Below are positions 9,566-15,757 of a stretch of DNA of 53,217 bases, in pieces. Origin of the DNA: Clostridia bacterium (GTDB lineage: Bacteria; Bacillota; Clostridia; Oscillospirales; Acutalibacteraceae). The notes below the pieces were generated by a model. It was given only the letters and a program-made list of their open reading frames with translations. It was not told where the DNA came from and searched no databases. The stretch covers positions 1 through 53,217 of the forward strand of contig CAAGBN010000013.1 of assembly GCA_900768075.1 (NCBI GenBank), in the 5' to 3' direction. Position 1 is the stretch's first letter. Each line of letters starts with the position of its first letter. The translations under genes were made by a program, and so were the position numbers.

Positions 9566-9853
9566 TCAGTTTTCTTGTGGTGTGGTTTTGTTTACGTTAT
9601 CCTTATTGTGGTCCTTATCGAGAACAACAGTTTTCTCAATAATTGCGGTTCGTTCCTTTGCAAAACGAATCATTTCCGATGCAAGGTCGCAAATCGTAAG
9701 TTTCGTTGCATTACTAAGGGCAACAAGTTCATCGTATACATCTTCATCGATACGGATAACTGCCTTTGCGCTTGTGTATTTCTTTTTCTTCTGTTCGATA
9801 TAAATTTTGATTTGTACATTGTCAGCTTCAATAACGCTGGTTTTAACTTTCAT
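9566..9853 (-). CDS. ribbon-helix-helix-like DNA-binding protein
   Basis: A 95-residue protein starting MKVKTSVIEA, with GAAAGGA upstream. The central part has a strand followed by two helices (AKAVIRIDEDVYDELVALS, KLTICDLASEMIRFA), the pattern of ribbon-helix-helix regulators in which the strand inserts into the DNA groove. The C-terminus is charged and probably disordered. It is divergent from the rightward promoter at 9870-9898, so it may regulate that intergenic region. It could also be an antitoxin-like protein, but no partner toxin is adjacent. Confidence 0.6.
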   Translation of the reverse strand: MKVKTSVIEADNVQIKIYIEQKKKKYTSAKAVIRIDEDVYDELVALSNATKLTICDLASEMIRFAKERTAIIEKTVVLDKDHNKDNVNKTTPQEN

Positions 9854-9869
9854 AAATTTCAGTCCTTTC

Positions 9870-9898
9870 TTGACTTTAAGAAAGAAGCGATGTATAAT
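9870..9898 (+). promoter_or_regulatory. rightward promoter, TTGACT-17-TATAAT
   Basis: TTGACT at 9870-9875 and TATAAT at 9893-9898 are separated by 17 bases. Transcription would start near 9905 and run through a leader with a terminator hairpin into the 70-residue gene at 10002. The region also has inverted AGAAAGAAG/CTTCTTTCT arms that could be an operator. Confidence 0.6.
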
Positions 9899-9937
9899 TT
9901 ATGTACCCACTTCTTTCTCGATGATTTTTGTGGTTAA

Positions 9938-9976
9938 CTCTTGCATTTGCTTGGTCGGCGCGGCAAGAGTTTTTTT
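9938..9976 (+). terminator. intrinsic terminator inside the leader of the 10002 gene
   Basis: CTCTTGC at 9938-9944 pairs with GCAAGAG at 9963-9969, followed by seven T. It lies between the promoter at 9870 and the start codon at 10002, so it either ends a roughly 70-nt RNA or acts as an attenuator. Confidence 0.6.
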
Positions 9977-10001
9977 ATTACCCTCGAGAGGAGGTGTTAA
10001 A

Positions 10002-10214
10002 ATGAATAGAAAAGTTGCTGTTAATGGCTTTTGCCCAATGCAAAACAGAGATTTTGCAATTACGATTGAATATCTTGATACAGGCACATATAATCAACTT
10101 GGCAAATCGTACATAAAGGGCATGTTTGCTTGTAGCTATACCTATCAAAACAAGTGTTCTTTTGCAGATGATTGCCCCATCTACAAAGAAGCTCCTGAAA
10201 GCACAACAGCATAA
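10002..10214 (+). CDS. small cysteine-rich protein of mobile elements
   Basis: A 70-residue protein starting MNRKVAVNGF, with a strong GAGGAGGTG 6 bases upstream; the longer frame to 9807 has no site. Four cysteines (GFCPMQ, FACSYTY, NKCSF, DDCPIY) could bind a metal or form disulfides. I recognise it as a recurrent small protein in gut Clostridia phages and integrative elements, without known function. It is oriented opposite to its neighbours, has its own promoter and leader, and ends before a shared terminator, so it is probably transcribed independently of the early operon. Confidence 0.6.
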   Translation: MNRKVAVNGFCPMQNRDFAITIEYLDTGTYNQLGKSYIKGMFACSYTYQNKCSFADDCPIYKEAPESTTA

Positions 10215-10215
10215 T

Positions 10216-10536
10216 TTATCCATCAGCCGTTTCTTTTGAATCGGCTGGTTTTTCTCTATACATACAATCACATATGGATAACTCTACTTCCGGCTCTACT
10301 CGTTCAACAGTAATTACCGGAAGATTTCCTGCCTTAAAATCAATATGAATTGCTTTTATTCCCTTGGTTATATCAACGCCATCTTTGATTACGTGCGCTC
10401 GTATGCCTTGACTTTTTATCACAAGGGAACTGTTTTCGTTGAGCTTTTCTGTACACTCTCCGCACTGACAGTGAAACGTGCCGTTCTTGTCTCGTCCGCA
10501 CTTGGATCCTTTGATTATAAAGTGACTCTTATCCAC
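10216..10536 (-). CDS. cysteine-rich early phage protein
   Basis: A 106-residue protein starting with GTG at 10536, supported by AGGTGA 6 bases upstream. The N-terminal part has CGRDKNGTFHCQCGEC, which may bind zinc. The middle is beta-rich (VIKDGVDITKGIKAIHIDF), and a C-terminal CDC motif follows. It comes after the Cro-like regulator in the leftward transcript and overlaps the convergent terminator with its last codons. No function recognised. Confidence 0.55.
   Translation of the reverse strand: MDKSHFIIKGSKCGRDKNGTFHCQCGECTEKLNENSSLVIKSQGIRAHVIKDGVDITKGIKAIHIDFKAGNLPVITVERVEPEVELSICDCMYREKPADSKETADG
10224..10254 (+). terminator. intrinsic terminator
   Basis: CAGCCG at 10224-10229 pairs with CGGCTG at 10242-10247, followed by a T-rich run. 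It closes the 10002-10214 transcript and lies within the last codons of the convergent gene. Confidence 0.6.
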
Positions 10537-10596
10537 TTTTTCTCACCTGCCTTTCAATTATTTTTCGCACTTCGTTAGTTTTTTGTTGGGGTTACT

Positions 10597-10815
10597 TTAG
10601 CCAATTTGGCTACTTGTTGAGCAAAAAAAATACATATCCTTGTCGGTTATGTTAAATAAATTGCAAAGAGCTTCGATTTCACTTGCCTTAAACTCAACTT
10701 TATTGTTGAGCTTATAAGAAAAAGACTGATAACTTATGCCCAATATCCTGGCAACATCGTTTTGTGTAAGTCCTTTCTTAGCCATAAGCGAACGAATCTC
10801 TTTTGTGTTGGTCAT
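10597..10815 (-). CDS. Cro/CI-type HTH regulator (Cro-like)
   Basis: A 72-residue XRE-family helix-turn-helix protein: KGLTQNDVARILGISYQSFSYKLN is the recognition region (about residues 14-36). The size and divergent position relative to the long S24-type repressor match a Cro-like early regulator. The start has GGGAGGTG upstream. The last codons and stop lie in a perfect palindrome TAGCCAATTTGGCTA at 10598-10612, the same motif as in the shared promoter region. This places a likely operator inside the 3' end of the gene. Confidence 0.8.
   Translation of the reverse strand: MTNTKEIRSLMAKKGLTQNDVARILGISYQSFSYKLNNKVEFKASEIEALCNLFNITDKDMYFFCSTSSQIG
10598..10612. promoter_or_regulatory. operator O1 (repressor/Cro site)
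   Basis: TAGCCAATTTGGCTA is a perfect 15-bp palindrome around 10605. It overlaps the stop codon of the Cro-like gene. The arms TAGCCA/TGGCTA are shared with the other three sites upstream. Confidence 0.65.
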
Positions 10816-10842
10816 ACGCCCACCTCCCTCTTTCTTTCATTT

Positions 10843-10857
10843 TAGCCATATTGGCTA
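10843..10857. promoter_or_regulatory. operator O2
   Basis: TAGCCATATTGGCTA has perfect TAGCCA/TGGCTA arms with a 3-bp centre. It lies between the leftward -10 and the Cro-like start codon, where binding would block transcription. Confidence 0.65.
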
Positions 10858-10862
10858 TAATT

Positions 10863-10891
10863 ATATTACACCTCATTAGCCATTTTGTCAA
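10863..10891 (-). promoter_or_regulatory. leftward early promoter
   Basis: Read on the complement, TTGACA (10891-10886) and TAATAT (10868-10863) are 17 bases apart. The -35 lies in operator O3 and the start point would lie near O2. Confidence 0.55.
10877..10891. promoter_or_regulatory. operator O3 (one good half-site)
   Basis: TAGCCATTTTGTCAA keeps one full arm (TAGCCA) and four of six bases in the other. It contains the leftward -35. Confidence 0.5.
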
Positions 10892-10919
10892 TAGTTTTCT
10901 TGAATTTTTTTCAAAAAAG

Positions 10920-10948
10920 TTGACAACTTGGCTATTTTGTGTTATTGT
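10920..10948 (+). promoter_or_regulatory. repressor promoter with operator O4
   Basis: TTGACA at 10920-10925 and TATTGT at 10943-10948 are 17 bases apart. TTGACAACTTGGCTA (10920-10934) is an operator with one full TGGCTA arm overlapping the -35. The expected start leaves only a few bases before the ATG at 10959, so a very short leader is likely. Confidence 0.5.
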
Positions 10949-10958
10949 ATGGGTGGTG

Positions 10959-11591
10959 ATGAAAATGACTATATATCAAAGAATAAAATATTTAAGAGAA
11001 TCTTCTAATATGACTCAGCAAGAGTTGGCAGAAAAAGTTGGATTTAAAACAGCTTCTGCAGTAAACAAAATTGAATTAGGCTTGCGAGACATTAACCAAA
11101 CAAAGATAAGAGCTTTTGCTAATGCTCTTGGTGTAACTCCTGGCGAGCTTATGGGTGATAATAAAACAACAAACTCTATCCCCAACGGCTTCCAACCTAT
11201 ACCATCAACAAGCAAACGTCCCCGCCTCGGTGTTATCTCCTGCGGTGACCCTATTGACACCCCTGAGAACTTCGACGGCTACGATGACGTACCTGATATG
11301 TTCGACTGTGATTTCACACTCGTCTGCGAGGGTGACAGTATGATAGGTGCAAGAATATGTGATGGTGATATCGTTTATATAAAACAACAACCGACAATAG
11401 AAAACGGACAAATCGCTGCCGTTCTCATTGACGGTGAAGAAAAGCTCTTAAAGAGAGTATATATAACTGAAGAGTCAATTATACTTCAAGCAGAAAACCC
11501 TGCTTATCCACCTCGCTCATACCACAAAGAAGATATGAACAGAGTGAGCATTATCGGTAAGGTTGTTGGTTTTACAAGTTTAGTAAAATAA
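10959..11591 (+). CDS. CI/LexA-like repressor with S24 peptidase domain
   Basis: A 210-residue protein. Residues 5-62 are an XRE helix-turn-helix domain (MTQQELAEKVGFKTASAVNK). The C-terminal domain is S24-type: Cys95-Gly96 is the likely self-cleavage site, Ser127 in CEGDSM the nucleophile and Lys165 in LLKRV the base. Such repressors keep a prophage silent and cleave themselves when RecA is activated by DNA damage. I start at ATG 10959 with GGGTGGTG upstream; the frame extends to 10803 but codes a meaningless hydrophobic stretch over the operators. It is divergent from the Cro-like gene, forming the lysogeny switch. Confidence 0.85.
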   Translation: MKMTIYQRIKYLRESSNMTQQELAEKVGFKTASAVNKIELGLRDINQTKIRAFANALGVTPGELMGDNKTTNSIPNGFQPIPSTSKRPRLGVISCGDPIDTPENFDGYDDVPDMFDCDFTLVCEGDSMIGARICDGDIVYIKQQPTIENGQIAAVLIDGEEKLLKRVYITEESIILQAENPAYPPRSYHKEDMNRVSIIGKVVGFTSLVK

Positions 11592-11678
11592 TTTGTAACT
11601 TTTTGTAGTTTCACACACTTATACTATGGAGAGGTTTATTCCACCCTCTTTAATAAAAAAGTAAAGGAGACACGAAAA

Positions 11679-12281
11679 ATGAAATTCTGTCAAAAATGTG
11701 GAACTGAAAACATCGACGAGGCAAATGTATGCTCTAACTGTGGCAACTCATTTGCACCTCAAGCCCCTGCTGAAAAGCCTAAGAAAAAGAAGAAAAAAGG
11801 TCGCAAACTTATTGTGATACTTCTTATTCTTGTTGTAGCTTTCTTTGCTATTCTTTTTAGTGGCGATGATTCCCTGACTGTTGTTCTTGACGACAACGGA
11901 GATGTTATTCTCAACGGTGAAGTTATCCCTCAAAAAGAGTTCAAGAAATCTTGTGTTGAGGTAAAATATGAAGACCTTGCAAGGAATCCTGACAACTACA
12001 AAGGTCAAAACCTTGTGTTCACGGGAGAAGTAATTCAGTGCGAACAAAGCTACGAAACAAATTATTATGCACGAGTAAATGTAACCCTTAACGAATATGA
12101 TTATTACGAAGACACCATCTATGTTACCTTTGAGCTTCCCGAAGGTGCTGACAAAATTCTTGAAGAAGATATAGTTAAGCTTTACGGTGTTTGTCAAGGT
12201 TCAGAAACCTACACATCTATTTTCGGTGAAACAATCACAATCCCCTCTCTCGATGCAGCTTATGTTGAACTTGTAAAATAA
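11679..12281 (+). CDS. zinc-ribbon membrane protein of the lysogeny region
   Basis: A 200-residue protein with AAAGGAG upstream of the ATG. Residues 4-22 are a zinc ribbon (CQKCGTENIDEANVCSNCG), residues 33-42 are lysine-rich, and about 43-62 form one membrane helix (KLIVILLILVVAFFAILF). The remaining 140 residues should lie outside the cell and look like an OB-fold-type beta domain (YKGQNLVFTGEVI, KLYGVCQGSETYTS, ETITIPSLDAAYVEL). Proteins of this layout occur often near repressors of Firmicutes prophages. A superinfection-exclusion or other lysogenic-conversion role is inference. It is transcribed rightward after the repressor with an 87-bp gap. Confidence 0.7.
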   Translation: MKFCQKCGTENIDEANVCSNCGNSFAPQAPAEKPKKKKKKGRKLIVILLILVVAFFAILFSGDDSLTVVLDDNGDVILNGEVIPQKEFKKSCVEVKYEDLARNPDNYKGQNLVFTGEVIQCEQSYETNYYARVNVTLNEYDYYEDTIYVTFELPEGADKILEEDIVKLYGVCQGSETYTSIFGETITIPSLDAAYVELVK

Positions 12282-12293
12282 AATAAAAAAACT

Positions 12294-12388
12294 CCCCATC
12301 GGCTGCAACCAGTGAGGACGATTAAACCACCATTTTCATGAGGTCAAGGAAATGGTATTAGATAAAAATAACAACTTCATAAATGGGG
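12294..12388 (+). ncRNA. candidate structured element E1 upstream of the Abi gene
   Basis: CCCCAT at 12294-12299 can pair with ATGGGG at 12383-12388, enclosing a hairpin CCATTT (12330) with AAATGG (12350). The words CCCCATCG, ACCAGT, GAGGA and TAAACCA recur in the same order at 13435-13471. I see no reading frame. It may be a repeat boundary or a structured RNA; the assignment is tentative. Confidence 0.4.
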
Positions 12389-12424
12389 TCAAACAAATTT
12401 ATTTGTAAAAATTCCAAAAAAATA

Positions 12425-12452
12425 TTGCATTTCCTAAAAAAATGCATATAAT
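12425..12452 (+). promoter_or_regulatory. promoter of candidate small RNA
   Basis: A perfect TATAAT at 12447-12452 follows a weak TTGCAT -35 at 12425-12430 with a 16-base spacer. Predicted start is about 12459. Confidence 0.5.
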
Positions 12453-12458
12453 GAAGAT

Positions 12459-12520
12459 GATGAGACCCCCCGCACCTCTCCGCTTTATGCGTGATGTGTC
12501 CCAGTGGGGGACATTTTATT
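12459..12520 (+). ncRNA. candidate small RNA antitoxin adjacent to the Abi_2 gene
   Basis: A roughly 60-nt transcript is bounded by the promoter above and by a terminator-like hairpin, TGTCCC (12497-12502) with GGGACA (12508-12513), followed by TTTTATTTTT. An inner hairpin CGC-TTTAT-GCG lies at 12481-12491. An upstream run of six C could compete for the G run. The ribosome binding site of the Abi gene follows at once. Abi_2/AbiF genes are known to have adjacent structured RNAs; that this is one is inference. Confidence 0.5.
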
Positions 12521-12534
12521 TTTAGGAGAAATTT

Positions 12535-13425
12535 ATGGAAGTCAAAGAAGCTAAGTCTTTTGATTGTCAAATTGATAAACTAGTAGAAAGAGGGTGCACC
12601 ATTGTCGATAGGGATGATGCTCTGCACTTCATAAACAGGGTAAACTATTATCGTCTTACCGCATATTTTCTACCATTTAAAAAAGCTGATGATACTTACA
12701 AAGATGGAACAACATTCAACAATGTTTGCCGCATCTATGAATTTGATAGAAAGTTGAGGGTGCTTTTATTTTCTGTTGTTGAAGAAATCGAGTTAATGTT
12801 AAGGACTCAATTATCTTATCATTACTCTCATAAATATGGACCTTTGGGTTATCTTAACAAGGATAATTTTAACAATAGACATAGACATGAACGATTTGAA
12901 GAGCATATAAATAAAGCTATCGAAAACAACAAAACTCAGCCTTTTGTCAAACATCATCTTGATAAATATGAAGGCAAATTCCCACTATGGGTAATAATTG
13001 AGCTTTTTACAATGGGAGAGCTTTCGTTATTTTATTCTGATATGCTCCCTCAAGACCAAAAACATATAGCCAAAACTATTTTCGGAGCAACACATAAAAA
13101 AGTTTCTGTTTGGCTTCGTTGTCTTACAGATTTACGTAATTATTGTGCTCATTACTCAAGATTATATTATAGTCTTTTCCCTGCAATTCCACCAACTCCC
13201 GATGGATTTTCTTACATTTTAGGAAAACGCATTTTTGACTATATTCTTGTACTTAAATTTCTTTATTCTGACCCAATTAAATGGAATAATCGTTTTGTAC
13301 CTGATTTGCAAGCTCTAATGGAAGAATACTCCGATTGTATAAATCTAAACCACATAGGATTTCCAGAAAATTGGGCTGACATATTACTGGAACAAACTCC
13401 AAATATCAAGCATAACAATAAATAA
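12535..13425 (+). CDS. Abi_2 (AbiD/AbiF-type) HEPN abortive-infection protein
   Basis: A 296-residue protein with AGGAG 7 bases before the ATG. The N-terminal half has family features: VERGCTIVDR, NYYRLTAYFLPF, FDRKLRVLLFSVVEEIELMLR. Two HEPN RNase motifs are visible, R90-x5-H96 (RTQLSYH) and R201-x4-H206 (RNYCAH), which fits a metal-independent RNase that cuts cellular RNA after phage entry. As a toxin it would need restraint, and the preceding candidate RNA is a suitable antitoxin. It lies with the repressor and recombinase on the lysogen-expressed strand, so it is probably cargo protecting the host against other phages. Substrate unknown. Confidence 0.85.
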   Translation: MEVKEAKSFDCQIDKLVERGCTIVDRDDALHFINRVNYYRLTAYFLPFKKADDTYKDGTTFNNVCRIYEFDRKLRVLLFSVVEEIELMLRTQLSYHYSHKYGPLGYLNKDNFNNRHRHERFEEHINKAIENNKTQPFVKHHLDKYEGKFPLWVIIELFTMGELSLFYSDMLPQDQKHIAKTIFGATHKKVSVWLRCLTDLRNYCAHYSRLYYSLFPAIPPTPDGFSYILGKRIFDYILVLKFLYSDPIKWNNRFVPDLQALMEEYSDCINLNHIGFPENWADILLEQTPNIKHNNK

Positions 13426-13434
13426 AATTAAAAT

Positions 13435-13524
13435 CCCCATCGAGGACCAGTCGATGAGGAAATGTAAACCAACAAATCAACCACACCACATGGCAAAATG
13501 AGGGATTACTCTGTCATTTTACCA
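13435..13524 (+). repeat. element E2, second copy of the flanking motif plus hairpin
   Basis: CCCCATCG, ACCAGT, GAGGA and TAAACCA occur in the same order and near-equal spacing as in E1. CATCGA/TCGATG form a hairpin, and TGGCAAAATGA (13491) pairs with TCATTTTACCA (ending 13524). It sits between the Abi gene and the recombinase ribosome binding site, and may regulate the recombinase. Confidence 0.45.
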
Positions 13525-13560
13525 TAAATCACCGCAAAAATCAAGGAGGAATGACAGATT

Positions 13561-15000
13561 ATGAAGAAAATTGCTGCTTGTTATATACGAGTTTCAACCG
13601 ATGATCAGGTTGAGTACTCCCCTCAGAGTCAGCTCAATGAAATTCGCAAATATGCTGAACAGCACGATTATTTTATACCCGATGAATACATCTTTGCAGA
13701 CGAGGGTATCAGCGGTAGAAGTACCGCCAAAAGGCCTGAGTTTAATAGAATGATAGCCACCGCCAAGAAGAAACCAAAGCCTTTTGATGCGGTACTCTTA
13801 TGGAAATTCAGCCGTTTTGCCCGCAACCGTACCGATGCTATTGTTTATAAGAACCTACTTCGCAACCAATGTGGCATCGATGTTATATCTATCTCCGAAA
13901 ACCTTGGTGAGGACAGAGGCACAGCCGTTATCCTTGAGTCTATGTTTGAAGCTATGGACGAATACTACTCTATCAACCTGTCAGCAGAGGTTAAGCGTAC
14001 TATGCAAATGAAAGCTGAAAACGGTGAAGCCCTCATACCAGCACCTTTCGGTTACAAAAACGAAAACAAGAAGTTTGTAATTGACAGTGAAAAGGCTGAT
14101 ATTGTTCGAATGATATTTGATAGCTACGAGAACGGTGAGGGTTCACGGTACATTGCAACTAAGCTCGCCAATATGGGTATCAAAACTAAGAGGGGCAATG
14201 CACCTGATAATCGATTCGTTGACTATATCCTCAGAAATCCTTTCTATATTGGTAAAATACGTTGGAGCAATGGCAAGCAGAACACACAGCACCGTTTTAA
14301 AGGCGAGCTGACGGACTTCAATGTGTATCAGGGTCAGCACGAACCAATCATCACAGCCGAGCAATTCGGCAGAGTACAAAAACAACTTGAAGAAACCTCG
14401 AAACGCTATGGCAAATATCAGCGCAAAGAGACTCCCAAAGACTTTATGCTTAAAGGTCTTGTCCGCTGTGACACCTGCGGTGCTACCCTCACTAAGCTGT
14501 CAACTGCCACACCTTCATTACAATGCCATAATTATTCACGAGGAAGCTGTCAGACCTCACATTGCATCTCTATAGCAAAGTTAGATTATATAATTATTGA
14601 AGCTCTTAAAATGGCTGTTAGCACACTGAATTTTGATATTGAGGTTAAGAGCAACAACGGTAGTCCTGATTATGTGGTACTTCTGAAGATGCTCGAGAAT
14701 GAAAAGAAGAAGCTTATCAAAGTAAAACTTGCCTACGAAGAAGGCATTGACACAATTGAAGAATACAAGCTCAATAAATCCCGTATAACAGCAAATATTA
14801 CAAAACTTGAAAAGGATCTTGCCAAGCAGACGAAGGCCCCCAGCAAAGAAAGCTTCGCAAAGAAAATCGGCGGTGTTGTTGAAGTTATAGAGAACCCAAC
14901 GGTCAGTGAAGCTGAGAAGAACACTGCCCTCAGAACCATCATCAGTAAGATAGAATTCTGCAAACCCGGTAATACAATTCGTCTATATTTTTACGCTTAG
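13561..15000 (+). CDS. large serine recombinase (element integrase)
   Basis: A 479-residue protein with AAGGAGG upstream. Residues 4-150 are the resolvase catalytic domain with Ser12 in YIRVSTDDQ as the likely nucleophile and LLWKFSRFARN. About 155-280 is the recombinase domain (NPFYIGKIRW). A zinc ribbon follows (CDTCGATLTKL, with CHNYSRGSC), then a coiled coil (about 365-425) and an alpha/beta end. Such enzymes integrate a circular element into one attB without host factors and excise with a directionality factor. The gene ends less than 30 bp from the interrupted cotJC coding match, as expected for an integrase beside its att site. Slightly shorter than many family members but all domains are present. 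Confidence 0.9.
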   Translation: MKKIAACYIRVSTDDQVEYSPQSQLNEIRKYAEQHDYFIPDEYIFADEGISGRSTAKRPEFNRMIATAKKKPKPFDAVLLWKFSRFARNRTDAIVYKNLLRNQCGIDVISISENLGEDRGTAVILESMFEAMDEYYSINLSAEVKRTMQMKAENGEALIPAPFGYKNENKKFVIDSEKADIVRMIFDSYENGEGSRYIATKLANMGIKTKRGNAPDNRFVDYILRNPFYIGKIRWSNGKQNTQHRFKGELTDFNVYQGQHEPIITAEQFGRVQKQLEETSKRYGKYQRKETPKDFMLKGLVRCDTCGATLTKLSTATPSLQCHNYSRGSCQTSHCISIAKLDYIIIEALKMAVSTLNFDIEVKSNNGSPDYVVLLKMLENEKKKLIKVKLAYEEGIDTIEEYKLNKSRITANITKLEKDLAKQTKAPSKESFAKKIGGVVEVIENPTVSEAEKNTALRTIISKIEFCKPGNTIRLYFYA

Positions 15001-15030
15001 TGTTTATAGCTATTTACAGTTAGCACCGCC
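15001..15030. other. right attachment junction (att) in cotJC
   Basis: Reading leftward, coding similarity to CotJC runs through TQYGG and ends within this segment; the rightward recombinase stop is at 15000. The crossover should therefore lie here, probably near GGCGGTGC on the complement. The exact core needs the left junction, which is outside the window. Confidence 0.6.
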
Positions 15031-15117
15031 ATACTGTGTCATAATGATTTTTGCATAAATCGGGTTGGGATTTTTAATATTTATGGGATACTGTAATATT
15101 TTTTCATATTGAAACAT
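15010..15117 (-). pseudogene. cotJC: cotJC 5' fragment interrupted by the prophage
   Basis: A 35-codon frame starts at 15117 and overlaps the cotJB stop by one base (TGATG). It reads MFQYEKILQYP, NIKNPNP, then IMTQYGG, which matches the N-terminus of CotJC manganese-catalase-type coat proteins. After Gly31 it leaves the family and stops at TAG (15010-15012). The full protein is about 190-200 residues with a di-manganese centre, so the fragment cannot be functional. The rest should lie at the other end of the element, left of this window. Precise excision would restore the gene. Confidence 0.8.
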
Positions 15118-15371
15118 CAGCAATCACTCCCTGAATTTACCCACGGAAAGGGTGTGCATAACCATTTATCTGCCTTTTCACCGTCGGCTGTAAGAGGACC
15201 GTACTGACAGACAAATTCGTCAAGTAACTGTGCATATTTTTTCTTGTAGTTTTCAACTAATTCCATAGCCGTACAATCGCCCGAGTGAGTGTCAAGATAA
15301 AGATGAAGATCCCATATCGCAAAACGTACCGCCATAAGTCTGCATCTGAGATTTGACCTGGTATTCATCAT
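15117..15371 (-). CDS. cotJB: spore coat protein CotJB
   Basis: An 84-residue protein with LMAVRFAIWDLHLYLDTH, YGPLTADGEK and PFPWVNS, all typical of CotJB, a component of the spore coat or its inner edge. The start at 15371 overlaps the cotJA stop by four bases and has GGGAG upstream; the next codon is also ATG. The cotJABC operon is transcribed in the mother cell in Bacillus (SigE-dependent). Its downstream partner cotJC is cut by the prophage. Confidence 0.85.
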   Translation of the reverse strand: MMNTRSNLRCRLMAVRFAIWDLHLYLDTHSGDCTAMELVENYKKKYAQLLDEFVCQYGPLTADGEKADKWLCTPFPWVNSGSDC

Positions 15372-15598
15372 CTTTGTCTCACTCCCATAAAGGGCAGATC
15401 GAGTACGGGGAAAACAGTGCCCTGACAAAGGGCCTTGTCACACTCATAAACATCGCACCACTGCTGAAACGGAACATATGCCATAGCAACGCTGATTTCT
15501 TTCGGAAATACGCTTATCTTGCAGGAATTGCAGCAATCGCAAGAATTTTCCGTTTCGGAGCTACGATATTGGGTGCAACCGTTTTTGTAGTTATTCAC
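15368..15598 (-). CDS. cotJA: spore coat protein CotJA
   Basis: A 76-residue protein. The C-terminal half has SVAMAYVPFQQW, ALCQGTVFPVLDLPF, matching CotJA. The N-terminal 30 residues are cysteine-rich (CDCCNSC), more than in Bacillus CotJA. It begins with GTG at 15598, with AAGGAG 9 bases upstream. A SigE-like -10 (GCATAGTAT) may lie on the complement about 60 bases upstream, which is weak evidence. First gene of cotJAB(C). Confidence 0.85.
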   Translation of the reverse strand: MNNYKNGCTQYRSSETENSCDCCNSCKISVFPKEISVAMAYVPFQQWCDVYECDKALCQGTVFPVLDLPFMGVRQR

Positions 15599-15702
15599 CG
15601 TAAATCGCTCCTTTAATAGTTTGGCGCAGTATTAACTGCCTGCCTGTTATTATACTATGCAATAATCCTTATTTGGGTACTTGTCAGCTGAGTGCCCAAA
15701 AA

Positions 15703-15735
15703 TAAAAAAAGTGCAGACGGAAAATCTGCACCCTT
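15703..15735 (-). terminator. intrinsic terminator of the SulP gene
   Basis: GTGCAGA and TCTGCAC pair around CGGAAAA, with a run of seven T on the complement. It lies just after the SulP stop. Confidence 0.7.
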
Positions 15736-15757
15736 TGGCTGTGAAATTATATAATTG

